From an uncultured bacterium (GTDB lineage: Bacteria; Planctomycetota; JAJSAM01; JAJVHW01): 64,000 nucleotides of DNA. This document shows positions 20,863 to 29,800 of the stretch, in pieces. The DNA lies in assembly GCA_937996235.1 (NCBI GenBank), contig CALKVK010000033.1, positions 62,001 to 126,000 on the forward strand, given 5' to 3'. Within the stretch, counting starts at the first letter, position 1. The number at the start of each line of letters is the position of its first letter. The position numbers and the translations under genes were made by a program. The notes below the pieces were generated by a model that searched no databases, was not told the DNA's origin, and saw nothing but the letters and a program-made list of their open reading frames with translations.

Positions 20863-21180
20863 ATGCTGTGGCTCGCAGTGCTCGTCGTCCTCTGCCTCGC
20901 GCTCCTCGCCGGCATCCTGGTGCCGCTGCTGCGGCCCAAGGAGCCGTGGGGGGTTCCCGAGATGGAGACGCAGCTCGATCGCCTGCTCGCCGAGAAGCAG
21001 CGCACGCTGCGTGTCCTGAAGGACCTCGACCACGAGCACCGCGCAGGGCTCATGGACGACGCCACGCACAGCGACGCGCGTGCGGAGTACCTGGAGCGCG
21101 CCGTGGAGCTCAACCGCGAGATCGCGAGCCTCACGGGCGTGGATCCGTCGCGCATGGCCGTCGAGGAGGGCGCCACGTGA
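20863..21180 (+). CDS. Small CcmI-like cytochrome c biogenesis protein
   Basis: 105 aa. One N-terminal membrane helix (LWLAVLVVLCLALLAGILVP) and a soluble helical part: LLAEKQRTLRVLKDLDHEHR, AGLMDDATHSDARAEYLERA. This resembles the N-terminal coiled region of CcmI-type proteins that follow ccmH and help present apocytochrome. The TPR half of classical CcmI is absent. It begins one base after the ccmH-like stop (TGAGATG) and overlaps the next gene by GTGA. Confidence 0.7.
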   Translation: MLWLAVLVVLCLALLAGILVPLLRPKEPWGVPEMETQLDRLLAEKQRTLRVLKDLDHEHRAGLMDDATHSDARAEYLERAVELNREIASLTGVDPSRMAVEEGAT

Positions 21181-22592
21181 GGTGGCTCGTGGCGCTGATC
21201 GTCGGCGCCGCGTGCAGCGCCGTCGCGGTCGCGGCCGAGGATGCGGACGCGACGTGGCGCATGGAGGCGCGCGCGCTCGACGCGACGACGCAGATGCGCC
21301 AGTCGCGATCGCGGCCGAACAGCGACGCCGTCGTGCTGCCTGGCGTCGACATCCACGTGCAGGTTCGGGCGCCGGGCCTCGATCCCTGGGTGCTCGAGGC
21401 GCACACCGACGGCAAGGGCATCTTCTCGCTGGAAGGGCGCCGCCCCCCGCCGGGCGCCAGCGTCGACTTCGTCATCTCCCCGGAGCGCGAGGCCTCGGGC
21501 AGGCCGGCGCTCTACGCACGGCCGTGGCGCGTGGACGACGGTCCGGCGCCCCGCGACGTGTCGTTCTACGAGGTCGCGACCGACTCCGACGCGGTGTACG
21601 TGGAGCGCTGGATCCAGGTCGTCACCACGATCGACCGCGACGAGTCGCAGAAGGCCATCGAGCTGCGTTCCACGGCGATGGTCGTCAACGCGGGCGACCA
21701 GGTGTGGTTCGGCGATGCCGAACACCAGGATCCGACCACGTTCGCGATGCCCTGTCCGCCGGGGTTCCGGCTCATGAACGTCACGCTCGACGGCCAGGAC
21801 ATGTCGCCGGACGTCGACCGGCTGGTTCACGGCGGCGAAGGGTACGTGTATCGCACTCCGATCTTCCCGACCGCCGGTGGACGGCCCATGTTGTTCGTGG
21901 CGATGTTCTCCGCGCCGTACGAGAAGGGACGGACCGTCGACCTGTCGTGGCACGCGCCGCTGGCGGTCGACGAGTACCTCCTGAACATCCAGGAGGACGC
22001 TTTCACCTACATCGAGCCGGGCGAAGACGCGCCAGCCGCAGCACTGGCGGACGGCGGCGTGAACGGCGCGATGGGCAACCGCCAGATCGTCACGCACTCC
22101 TGGGGCCTGCGCTCGATCCCGGCGCACGCGGACCTCTCCGCGCGACTCCTGTGCGGCACGCGCTTTCCGTGGCGCCCGACGCTGTGGGTGGCCGCGATCG
22201 CGTTGCTCGTCGCCGGTGCGGGAGCGCTCGGGGTCGCGGCGTCGCGCGTGCAGCGGCGGCACTCCGCGCGCACCGAGCCGCCGGCAGCGAGCGTGCCGCC
22301 GGACGAGCAGGCGCACGAGCTCGAGCTCCTGGGACGGCGGCTGCAGCGCCGCGAGATCTCGCAGTTCGAGTACGAGGCGCGGCGGGCCGCGATCGAGGGA
22401 CGCATCGTCGAGTCCCACAGCCCCGCCGGTCACGACACCGCGGCCACTGCAGGGCAGCCACGCTCGCGCGAGCGGCTGCTCGCCGAGACGGAGACGATTC
22501 TCGCGCACGTCGACGCGGCGTCGCCGAAGCAACTCCGGAAGGACGTGCGCACCCTGGCCCGCACCGTGCGCGAACTGCTGCAGGACGGATGA
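21177..22592 (+). CDS. Unrecognised exported membrane protein inside the ccm operon
   Basis: 471 aa; I do not recognise a named family. Signal peptide (LVALIVGAACSAVAVAAE). An extracytoplasmic domain begins with a carboxypeptidase-regulatory/transthyretin-like strand set (VVLPGVDIHVQVRAPGLDPW, TDGKGIFSLEGRRPPPGA), followed by a beta-rich module (about 130-310). One membrane helix follows (LWVAAIALLVAGAGALGVAA, about 340-360). The cytoplasmic tail is a short SHOCT-like helical pair (ELLGRRLQRREISQFEYEAR) and a helical end. It overlaps neighbours by GTGA and ATGA on both sides, so it is surely co-translated with ccm genes. A haem- or apocytochrome-handling role is inference from position. Confidence 0.75.
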   Translation: MRWLVALIVGAACSAVAVAAEDADATWRMEARALDATTQMRQSRSRPNSDAVVLPGVDIHVQVRAPGLDPWVLEAHTDGKGIFSLEGRRPPPGASVDFVISPEREASGRPALYARPWRVDDGPAPRDVSFYEVATDSDAVYVERWIQVVTTIDRDESQKAIELRSTAMVVNAGDQVWFGDAEHQDPTTFAMPCPPGFRLMNVTLDGQDMSPDVDRLVHGGEGYVYRTPIFPTAGGRPMLFVAMFSAPYEKGRTVDLSWHAPLAVDEYLLNIQEDAFTYIEPGEDAPAAALADGGVNGAMGNRQIVTHSWGLRSIPAHADLSARLLCGTRFPWRPTLWVAAIALLVAGAGALGVAASRVQRRHSARTEPPAASVPPDEQAHELELLGRRLQRREISQFEYEARRAAIEGRIVESHSPAGHDTAATAGQPRSRERLLAETETILAHVDAASPKQLRKDVRTLARTVRELLQDG

Positions 22593-23281
22593 CGGCCCAG
22601 GCATTCCAGGTCCGCGGCGTGTGGAAGCGCTTCGGGGGCCGCGACGCGCTGTCCAACGTGACGCTGTCCGCGCCGCTGGGCAGTTGCCTCGCGCTGCTCG
22701 GCCACAACGGCTCCGGCAAGACCACACTGCTGCGGATGCTCGCGACGTTGGCGACGCCGACCGAGGGCGACGTCACCGTGCTCGGCATGTCGCTCCGCGA
22801 CGACGTCCGTGCGCTGCGCTCGCGCATCGGCGTCGTGCTGGATCGTCACCTGCTCCCGCGCGACTTCCCGCTCGGGGACGCGCTGCGGATGTACGCGGGA
22901 CTCTACGGCGTGCAGGATGCCGCGGACCGCGTCGAGGAGCTCGCCACGCGGCTCGGGCTCGGGCGCCGGCTCGACGATCCCGTGCGCACGTTCTCGCGCG
23001 GCATGGGACAGCGCGCGTCGATCTGCCGCGCCCTGCTCCACGATCCCGAGCTCCTGCTCCTCGACGAGCCGTTCACCGGCCTCGACGCCCGCGCGATGGA
23101 CGTGACCGACGAGGTGATCCGCGCGACGATCGCGGCGGGGCGCAGCGTGGTCCTCGTCACTCACGACCTCGAGCGCGCAGCGCGGCTCGCGACGCACGCC
23201 GCCGTGCTCGCGGACGGTCGCGTGGTGTTCCAGGGCGACCCCGCGGAGGCTGCTGCGGCGGCCGCCCGAGGCGCCGCATGA
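22589..23281 (+). CDS. ccmA: Cytochrome c biogenesis ABC ATPase CcmA
   Basis: 230 aa, CcmA size. The ATPase of the CcmABCD complex, which uses ATP to release holo-CcmE. Walker A GHNGSGKTT, Q-loop after RSRIGVVLDRHLLPRDF, signature FSRGMGQRASICRAL (SRGMGQ, the CcmA-like form), Walker B LLLLDEPFTGLD, switch His in VLVTHDLERA. It overlaps the preceding and following genes by ATGA. Assigned ccmA rather than a generic ATPase because ccmB and ccmC follow directly. Confidence 0.93.
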   Translation: MTAQAFQVRGVWKRFGGRDALSNVTLSAPLGSCLALLGHNGSGKTTLLRMLATLATPTEGDVTVLGMSLRDDVRALRSRIGVVLDRHLLPRDFPLGDALRMYAGLYGVQDAADRVEELATRLGLGRRLDDPVRTFSRGMGQRASICRALLHDPELLLLDEPFTGLDARAMDVTDEVIRATIAAGRSVVLVTHDLERAARLATHAAVLADGRVVFQGDPAEAAAAAARGAA

Positions 23282-23976
23282 CGGCGCCGTCCGAACTGCG
23301 GCTGTTCCGGACGCTCGTGGCCTGGGACTTCCTGCGCGAGATGCGGCGCCGCACGACGCTCCTCAGCATGGGCGTCATGGGTGTGATCACGCTCTTCCTG
23401 TTCTCGTTCGCGATCCGCCCCGAGGACGCCGTCCTCGCGAACACGCGCGCCGGCATCCTGTGGGTGACGTTCCTGCTGGCGGCGACGATCGGGATCGATC
23501 GCGCGTTCCGCAACGACGCCGAGTCGGGAGTGCTCGAGGGGCTGCTGCTCGCGCCGGTCGGCCGGGCGACCCTGTACTACGCCCGCGTGACATCGACATT
23601 CCTGTTCGTCGCATCGCTGCAGGCGCTGCTGCTCGTCCTCTTCCTCCTGCTCTTCAATCAGGAGATCCCGCGCGCCACGCTGGCGCCGATGCTCGCGATC
23701 GTCGCGGCCACGAGCCTTGGCTTCGTCGCCGTCGGCGTGCTGATCAGCGCGATGACGTGGTCGCTGCCGGCCGGAGACGTGCTCCTGCGCATCCTGCTCT
23801 TCCCGATGCTCCTGCCCGTGTTCAACGTTGCGGTCGAAGCGACCGACAAGGCGTTCGCCGGCCGCGCGCCCTCGTGGCTGCACGTCGGGATGATCTGCGC
23901 GTTCGACCTGCTCTTCCTCGGCGCCGGTCACCTGCTGTTCGAACATCTCGTCAAGGACTCGGGAGGGCGCACATGA
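23278..23976 (+). CDS. ccmB: Haem exporter permease CcmB
   Basis: 232 aa with six predicted helices. Conserved CcmB features: AWDFLREMRRRTTLLSMGVM at the N-terminus, ILWVTFLLAATIGIDRAFRN, ESGVLEGLLLAPVGRATLYY, and LRILLFPMLLPVFNVAVEA. Membrane subunit pairing with CcmA, in complex with CcmC and CcmD. ATGA overlaps on both sides. Confidence 0.93.
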   Translation: MTAPSELRLFRTLVAWDFLREMRRRTTLLSMGVMGVITLFLFSFAIRPEDAVLANTRAGILWVTFLLAATIGIDRAFRNDAESGVLEGLLLAPVGRATLYYARVTSTFLFVASLQALLLVLFLLLFNQEIPRATLAPMLAIVAATSLGFVAVGVLISAMTWSLPAGDVLLRILLFPMLLPVFNVAVEATDKAFAGRAPSWLHVGMICAFDLLFLGAGHLLFEHLVKDSGGRT

Positions 23977-24731
23977 ACACCGCGGCCGCAGCATCCGACG
24001 CGGACTGGTCGCAGGGAGCCATCCCCTTCGAGCGCCCGGCTCCCTCGAGGTTCTTCGTGGCGCACGCGGCGCTTGCGCTCGGCGCGCTGCTCTGGCTCAA
24101 CTGGACGATCGTTCACGACGTGCCGCTCGCGATCAAGGGCATCGGCTCGTCGTATCTCATCTTCTTCTACCACTTCCCGTCCGCGCTCAACATGGGCGTC
24201 GCGTACACGGCGCTCATGGCGTTCAGTGTCGCCTACCTGCGCACGAAGCGCCCGGTCTGGGACCGTCGCGCGCGCGCCGCAGCCGAGGTGGGGTTCCTCG
24301 CCAACGCCGTGTTGCTGCTGACCGGGTCGACCTGGGCCAAGGCCGCGTGGAACGCCTGGTGGGTCTGGAACGACCCCCGTCTGATGAGCGCGGCCGTCAT
24401 GTCGCTCGTCTACGTCGGCTACCTGATGCTCGAGAGCGCGATCGAGGAGCCGCAGCGGCGGCGCCAGATCTCGGCCGTGTACGGCATCCTCGCGTTCGTG
24501 AACCTGCCGGTCGTGTACTACTCCATCCAGTGGTTCGGCGTCGCCAGCCATCCCATGAAGATGGACGGGATGTCGGACCCGGCGATCAAGAGCGCGAAGT
24601 GGCTGTCCGTGCTCCTGTTCGTGCCGTTCTATCTTCTGCTCTATCGCTGGAGCTACGACAGGCGCACCCGCGCCGAGCACGTCGAGGACGTCCTGCAGCG
24701 CGTCCGACGGCTCGAGGAGAAGGCCGCATGA
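23973..24731 (+). CDS. ccmC: Haem handling protein CcmC
   Basis: 252 aa, six membrane helices. CcmC delivers haem to CcmE. The WWD-type signature is present: GSTWAKAAWNAWWVWNDPRL. Candidate axial histidines: FFYHFPSALN and VASHPMKMDG. A short C-terminal coiled tail (HVEDVLQRVRRLEEKA) is cytoplasmic. ATGA overlaps with ccmB and the ccmD-like gene. Confidence 0.95.
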   Translation: MNTAAAASDADWSQGAIPFERPAPSRFFVAHAALALGALLWLNWTIVHDVPLAIKGIGSSYLIFFYHFPSALNMGVAYTALMAFSVAYLRTKRPVWDRRARAAAEVGFLANAVLLLTGSTWAKAAWNAWWVWNDPRLMSAAVMSLVYVGYLMLESAIEEPQRRRQISAVYGILAFVNLPVVYYSIQWFGVASHPMKMDGMSDPAIKSAKWLSVLLFVPFYLLLYRWSYDRRTRAEHVEDVLQRVRRLEEKAA

Positions 24732-24961
24732 ACCGCAATCGCCTCTGGCTCTCCGCGCTCGCGATCGTCGCACTGGCGATGCCCGCGTTCGCGGCGGACG
24801 ATCCGGCGCCCCCCGAAGACTACCGCTGGGCGGTCTACACGGGGTGTTCGCTGGTCTTCGGTGCCATCGTGGTGTTCCTGGTCACGACGCACATGCGCGG
24901 CGCGCGACTCGCCGAGGACCTCGACCGCCTCGGTCGGCGCGTCGACGCCCTGGAGCAGTAG
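24728..24961 (+). CDS. ccmD: CcmD-like small membrane protein
   Basis: 77 aa. N-terminal hydrophobic segment ending in a possible signal-peptide site (AMPAFAADD), one membrane helix (WAVYTGCSLVFGAIVVFLVT), then a short charged coiled stretch (LAEDLDRLGRRVDALEQ). Position directly after ccmC (ATGA overlap) and the single helix plus charged tail match CcmD, which keeps CcmC, CcmE and CcmAB together. CcmD is poorly conserved, so identity rests mainly on context. Last gene of the operon; hairpin follows at 24984. Confidence 0.7.
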   Translation: MNRNRLWLSALAIVALAMPAFAADDPAPPEDYRWAVYTGCSLVFGAIVVFLVTTHMRGARLAEDLDRLGRRVDALEQ

Positions 24962-24983
24962 GGGACGGTCCGGGCGAGACACG

Positions 24984-25004
24984 CGCACGGGTGTCGCCCG
25001 TGCG
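24984..25004 (+). terminator. Hairpin terminator of the ccm operon
   Basis: CGCACGGG (24984-24991), loop tgtcg, CCCGTGCG (24997-25004): perfect 8-bp stem starting 23 nt after the last ccm stop. The -10 of the next gene begins 4 nt later. Confidence 0.6.
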
Positions 25005-25007
25005 TCG

Positions 25008-25013
25008 TAGACT
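25008..25013 (+). promoter_or_regulatory. Candidate -10 of the HNH gene
   Basis: TAGACT. The predicted transcription start near 25020 is downstream of the possible GTG at 25014 and upstream of GGAGG-GTG at 25059, which is why the later start was chosen. Confidence 0.45.
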
Positions 25014-25058
25014 GTGCGCGACGGTGGGAGGGAGCCCCGGCACGGAGGCTCCCGGATC

Positions 25059-26189
25059 GTGTCCCTGGCTGCCGCACCACGTGTGCAGGACTCGGCGGAG
25101 GACGACGCAGTCGCGGCCGCGGTCGCGCGGCTGGCGCACGACCTCGGCGCGGTGGTCGCCGTGCTCGCGCCACGCGTCGACGACGCGTCGCTGAGCGACC
25201 TGGTCCGCACGCTCGAAGGCGTGTGCCGCTGCGAGCACGACCTGCGACGACTGATCGCCGCGTGTCTTCTCCGCGCCGAGCGCGTCGCTTCGTCGCAGGT
25301 CGAGGGAGTTGCCGGAGCCGGATGGGCCGAGGTCGGCGCGACGAGCCTGTCGCAGCTCGCCGAGGAGCGGCTCTCTCTCAGCGCCACCGAGGCTTGGCAG
25401 CTCGTGCGGGCCGCCCGTGCCGCGCAGACTTCGGCCGCGCTCGCGCTGCGTGTCGAGTCGCGGGATCTGGCGCTCGCGAAGGCGGCGAGCATCGAGCGCG
25501 TGCTCGTCGCCGTGCGAGAGAACGGTGACGAGCAGCGCCTACTCGACTTCGCCTGCGCCAACACGACGCACGCCACACGGCGCGAGGTCGCTCGGATCGA
25601 GGAGGAACTGCGGACCGCGGAGCGCACCAGCAGCGTAACGCTGCATCTCACGCGCCGCGCGCTCGCCGACCTCCAGCGCTCGCGCGAACTCCTGGCCGAC
25701 GGTCGCGGCGGACCGCTGCCCTCAGCGAGCAACGCCGTGACGACTGCGCTCGCGGAGTTCGTCGAGCGTCACTGCCCCGAGCGAGGTGCCGGCCGAGCAC
25801 GAAGACGCGGCGCCGGCGGTGCGAACGAGGGCGACGCCGACACCGCGAACGAGGGCGGACCCTCGCGAACGGACCGCGCGCAGCGAGCCGAAGCGAAGCG
25901 CTCCGGTCGGGCTGTCCCGTCGCACGTTCGGCACGAGCTGACGGAGCTCTGCGGGGACGTGTGCTGGGTCGCAGGATGCGACGAGCGCGGGGCGTTGCAG
26001 ACCGCGCATCGCCAGGCGTTTCGACACGGAGGCGGACAGGATGCTCGCAATCTCGCGCGATGGTGCCTGCATCACCACCGCTTGATCGACTCGGGGGAAC
26101 TACAGCTGCGAGCCGGTCGCGACGGTGGGGTTCTCGTGTCGCGAGCGGGCGTGCCCGTCGCGCGCACGCGCCCTGGCGTGCCGCCGTGA
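25059..26189 (+). CDS. HNH endonuclease domain protein (13E12/DUF222-like layout)
   Basis: About 376 aa. The N-terminal two thirds is helical: LVRTLEGVCRCEHDLRRLIA, LSLSATEAWQLVRAARAAQT, LLDFACANTTHATRREVARI. It resembles the helical domain that precedes HNH domains in 13E12/DUF222-type proteins. After a low-complexity charged linker (about 245-290) comes the HNH module: ELCGDVCWVAGCDERGALQ (Cys-x4-Cys), AHRQAFRHGGGQ, DARNLARWCLHHHRLIDSGE. A nuclease role is likely from the motif; target unknown. GTG 25059 has GGAGG upstream; a GTG at 25014 would precede the predicted transcript start. Lone gene, convergent with the adenosyltransferase. Confidence 0.8.
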   Translation: MSLAAAPRVQDSAEDDAVAAAVARLAHDLGAVVAVLAPRVDDASLSDLVRTLEGVCRCEHDLRRLIAACLLRAERVASSQVEGVAGAGWAEVGATSLSQLAEERLSLSATEAWQLVRAARAAQTSAALALRVESRDLALAKAASIERVLVAVRENGDEQRLLDFACANTTHATRREVARIEEELRTAERTSSVTLHLTRRALADLQRSRELLADGRGGPLPSASNAVTTALAEFVERHCPERGAGRARRRGAGGANEGDADTANEGGPSRTDRAQRAEAKRSGRAVPSHVRHELTELCGDVCWVAGCDERGALQTAHRQAFRHGGGQDARNLARWCLHHHRLIDSGELQLRAGRDGGVLVSRAGVPVARTRPGVPP

Positions 26190-26218
26190 CAGCCGCGACG
26201 CGCGGCCGCTGGGATCTG

Positions 26219-26234
26219 GTCGCGAGCGCGCGAC
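26219..26234. terminator. Bidirectional hairpin between convergent genes
   Basis: GTCGCG (26219-26224), loop agcg, CGCGAC (26229-26234) in the 46-nt gap between the convergent HNH and adenosyltransferase stops. Confidence 0.4.
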
Positions 26235-26235
26235 G

Positions 26236-26799
26236 TCAGGCGTGCGAGTCCCACAGGACATCGGCGACGCCTCTGTGGCGATTCTCGCTGCGGCTCATGA
26301 CGAACAGCAGGTCCGAGAGTCGATTCAGGTACCGCACGGCGTCCGGGCCGACGCGCTCGGTCGCCGCGAGACGGATCACGCGGCGCTCGGCGCGCCGAGC
26401 GACGGTGCGCGCGACGTGCAGGTGCGCTGCGCCGACGGCACCACCCGGCAGCACGAAGTTCGCCAGAGGGGGGAGCTCCGCCTGGAGGGTGTCGATGTCG
26501 CTCTCGAGTGCCAGCACGTGTCGTGCCTCGATGCGCGGCACGGTCGGGACGCCTTCCCCGTCCTCGGGGACGCAGAGATCGCTTCCCAGATGGAACAGCT
26601 CGTTCTGGATCCGGCTCAGCATCGTCGCAATGCGCGGCTCCAGATCCGCAGTGCGGCAGACGCCGACGACGGCATTCAGCTCGTCGACGGTTCCGTAGGC
26701 CTCGATGCGTGCAGCGTCCTTCGGCAGGCGCACGCCGGATCCGAGCGCCGTCGTGCCGTCGTCGCCCGTGCGCGTGTAGACCTTGGTGATCCGAGGCAT
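26236..26799 (-). CDS. PduO-type cob(I)alamin adenosyltransferase
   Basis: 187 aa. Transfers the adenosyl group of ATP to cob(I)alamin, giving adenosylcobalamin. PduO-type signatures: KVYTRTGDDGTTALGSGVRL at the N-terminus (ATP binding), VDELNAVVGVC, IQNELFHLGSDLC, FVLPGGAVGAAHLHVARTVA, ERRVI and YLNRLSDLLFVMSR. ATG 26799 has GGAGG at good spacing. It lies 96 nt downstream of the adenosylcobalamin-dependent ribonucleotide reductase on the same strand, so the pair supplies enzyme and cofactor. Confidence 0.93.
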   Translation of the reverse strand: MPRITKVYTRTGDDGTTALGSGVRLPKDAARIEAYGTVDELNAVVGVCRTADLEPRIATMLSRIQNELFHLGSDLCVPEDGEGVPTVPRIEARHVLALESDIDTLQAELPPLANFVLPGGAVGAAHLHVARTVARRAERRVIRLAATERVGPDAVRYLNRLSDLLFVMSRSENRHRGVADVLWDSHA

Positions 26800-26895
26800 G
26801 TCGGCCCTCCGCGAGGACGCGTCGCGCTGGCGGGGTCGCCGCCCGGGCTCAGGTTTGGAGCCGACCGTGGGCGGGGGACTCTGCAGGCTGCCCCG

Positions 26896-29800
26896 TCAGG
26901 AGCAGCCTGTCGTCGCTCCGCAGCCGACGCACTTGAGGCAGGTGCCGTTGCGCACCAGCATGAACTGCCCGCAGTCCGGGCACGGATCGCCCTCGAACCC
27001 CTTGAGGCGCGCTTGCGCGATCGCGTCGGCCAACGAGACGCGACCCGGCTTCGTGGAGCGTGCCGGAGCGGCTGCTGTCGCGAGCCGGGATACCCCGGGA
27101 GCTCGTGCCGGAGCCGCGACCGCCGTGGCGCCCGTGGAGCCGTTCATCGAGGCGCTCCCGCCCGAGATCAGAGCGTGTCCGCCGAGACCGATGCCCGAAC
27201 GGCGTGCCTGCGGCGGTGACGAGACGTCGCGCGTCTCGACCGGCGTCGCCTGCGCCACGGTGTCCTCGGCCGAGGGATCGTCGTCGTCCGACGCGAACAG
27301 CGGCAGGTTCGTCGCCTCCGCCGGCGCGACCGTGTCGTTGCGCAGGTCCTCGGGCTCGACCTGACAGAGATCCGTGCGGTCCAGGTAGTTGATGGCGAGG
27401 TCCCGGAACACGTAGTCGATCACGGATGTGCACATCTTCACGGTGTCGTGGCCCTGCACCATGCCGTTCGGCTCGAAGCGCGAGAACACGAACGCGTCCA
27501 CGAACTCCTGCAGCGGCACCCCGTGCTGCAGCCCGAGCGAGACGGCGATGGCGAAGCTGTTCATGAGGCTGCGGAAGGCCGCACCCTCCTTCGCCATGTC
27601 GAGGAAGATCTCGCCGAGCGCGCCGTCGGCGTACTCGCCCGTGCGCACGTAGATCTTGTGCCCTGCGATCACGGCCTTCTGCGTGTAGCCGCGGCGTCGG
27701 AACGGCAGCTTGCGCCGCTCGGCCTGGTACTGCACGACGATCCGTTCGCGGACCTGCTCGGCTGCCTGCCGCGCGACGGCCTTGATCTCGTCGTGCCGCG
27801 AGACGACCTCGGGTTCCTCGTGCTCCTCCTCGTCGTCGTCCGACGCCACGTTCAGCGGCTGCGACAGCTTCGACCCGTCGCGATAGAGCGCGACGGCCTT
27901 CAGCATGGCACGCCAGCCGTCGACGTACGCCTTCTTGACGTCGTCGATGGACGCGTCGCTCGGCATGTTGATCGTCTTGCTGATGGCACCGGAGAGGAAC
28001 GGCTGCGCAGCCGCCATCATCTCGATGTGGGCGCCGACGGCGATGAACCGTCGACCCTTCCGGCCGCAGCGGTTCGCGCAGTCGAACACCGGCAGGTGCT
28101 CCTCCCGCAGGTGCGGCGCTCCCTCGACGGTCATCGACCCGCAGCAGAAGTCGTTTGCCGCGTCGACGTCCTCGCGCGTGAACCCGATCGCCCGCAGCAG
28201 GTCGAACCCGGGCTCGGCCATCTGCGCCTCGGTGAGGTGCAGCACGTCGCGGCAGAACTCCTCGCCGAGCGTCCACCGGTTGAACACGAACGATACGTCG
28301 AACGCCCCCTCGAGCTGTGCTTCGACGAGCTTCAGCTTCTCGTCCGTGAAGCCCTTCGCACGCAGCGCGTCGTGCCCGACACCCGGCGCGCCGCGGAGCG
28401 TCTTCGCGCCGAGTACGTAGCGCTCGACGGCTGCGGCCTGCTGCGCCGAGTAGCCGAGTGTGCGCAGCGCCGACGGCAGGCTCTGGTTGATGATCTTGAA
28501 GTAGCCGCCGCCGGCCAGCTTCTTGTACTTCACCAGCGCGAAGTCCGGCTCGATCCCCGTCGTGTCGCAGTCCATGACGAGACCGATCGTGCCGGTCGGG
28601 GCGATCACGGTGACCTGCGCGTTGCGGTATCCGTGGCGTTCGCCGAGCTCGAGCGCCCGATCCCACGCGGACCGCGCGGCGCGGAGGAGATCGTCCGGGC
28701 ACGCCGTCGGATCGAGCGCGCGTGGGGCGACGGTCAGACCCTCGTACTCGGACGCGGGAGCGGCGTGCGCGGCGCGGCGGTGGTTCCGCATCACTCGCAG
28801 CATGTGGTCGCGGTTGCGGACGTAGCCGGGGAACGCGCCGAGCTCGGCGGCCATCTCGGCCGACGTCGCGTACGACTCTCCGGTCAGGATCGCGGTCAGC
28901 GCGCCGCACGTCGCATACCCGCGCGCGCTCGCGTACGGCACACCGCTGCGCATGAGCAGCGTTCCCAGGTTCGCGTAACCGAGTCCGAGCGTGCGGAACT
29001 CGTACGAGAGTTGCGCGATGCGGCGGCTGGGGTACATCGCCATCATCACGCTGATCTCGAGCACGATCGTCCAGAGGCGGATTGCGTGCCGGTACCCGTC
29101 GATGTCGAACGTGCCGTCGTCGCGCAGGAACTTCACGAGGTTGATCGACGCCAGGTTGCACGCCGTGTCGTCGAGGAACATGTACTCGCTGCACGGATTG
29201 CTCGCATTGATGCGGCCGTCCGCCGGGCACGTGTGCCACTCGTTGATCGTCCCGTCGTACTGCACGCCCGGATCGGCGCAGGCCCAGGCGGAGTATGCGA
29301 TCTTCTCGAACAGGTCCTCCGCGGGGATCGACCGCGCGAGCCCGCCGTCGGTGCGGCGCGTGAGGCGCCACTCGGCCCCTGCGTCCAGAGCCGTGAAGAA
29401 CTCGTTCGGGATGCGGACGGAGTTGTTCGAGTTCTGGCCCGAGACCGTGGCGTAGGCCTCGCCGTTCCAGTCGGTGTCGTACGTCGAGAACGGGTACACG
29501 GTCCAGCCCTGGTCCGCGAGCTGCAGCGCGCGCTGGACGTAGCGCTCCGGGACCTTCGCGGCGCGCGCGGCCCGCAGCGCGCGGCGCAGACCGGCGTTCT
29601 GCGCCGGATCGACGACGCGCTCGGTACGCCCGTCCGGCTGCGTCACGACGACCGCCGCGACGACCGCGTCGAGCCGTTCCTTGCAGTGCCGCGCGCCGGC
29701 GACGAGGGCGGCGACCTTCTCCTCCTCGTGCACCTTCCACGTCACGAAGTGCTCGATGTCCGGGTGGTCGAGATCGAGGCAGACCATCTTGGCGGCGCGC

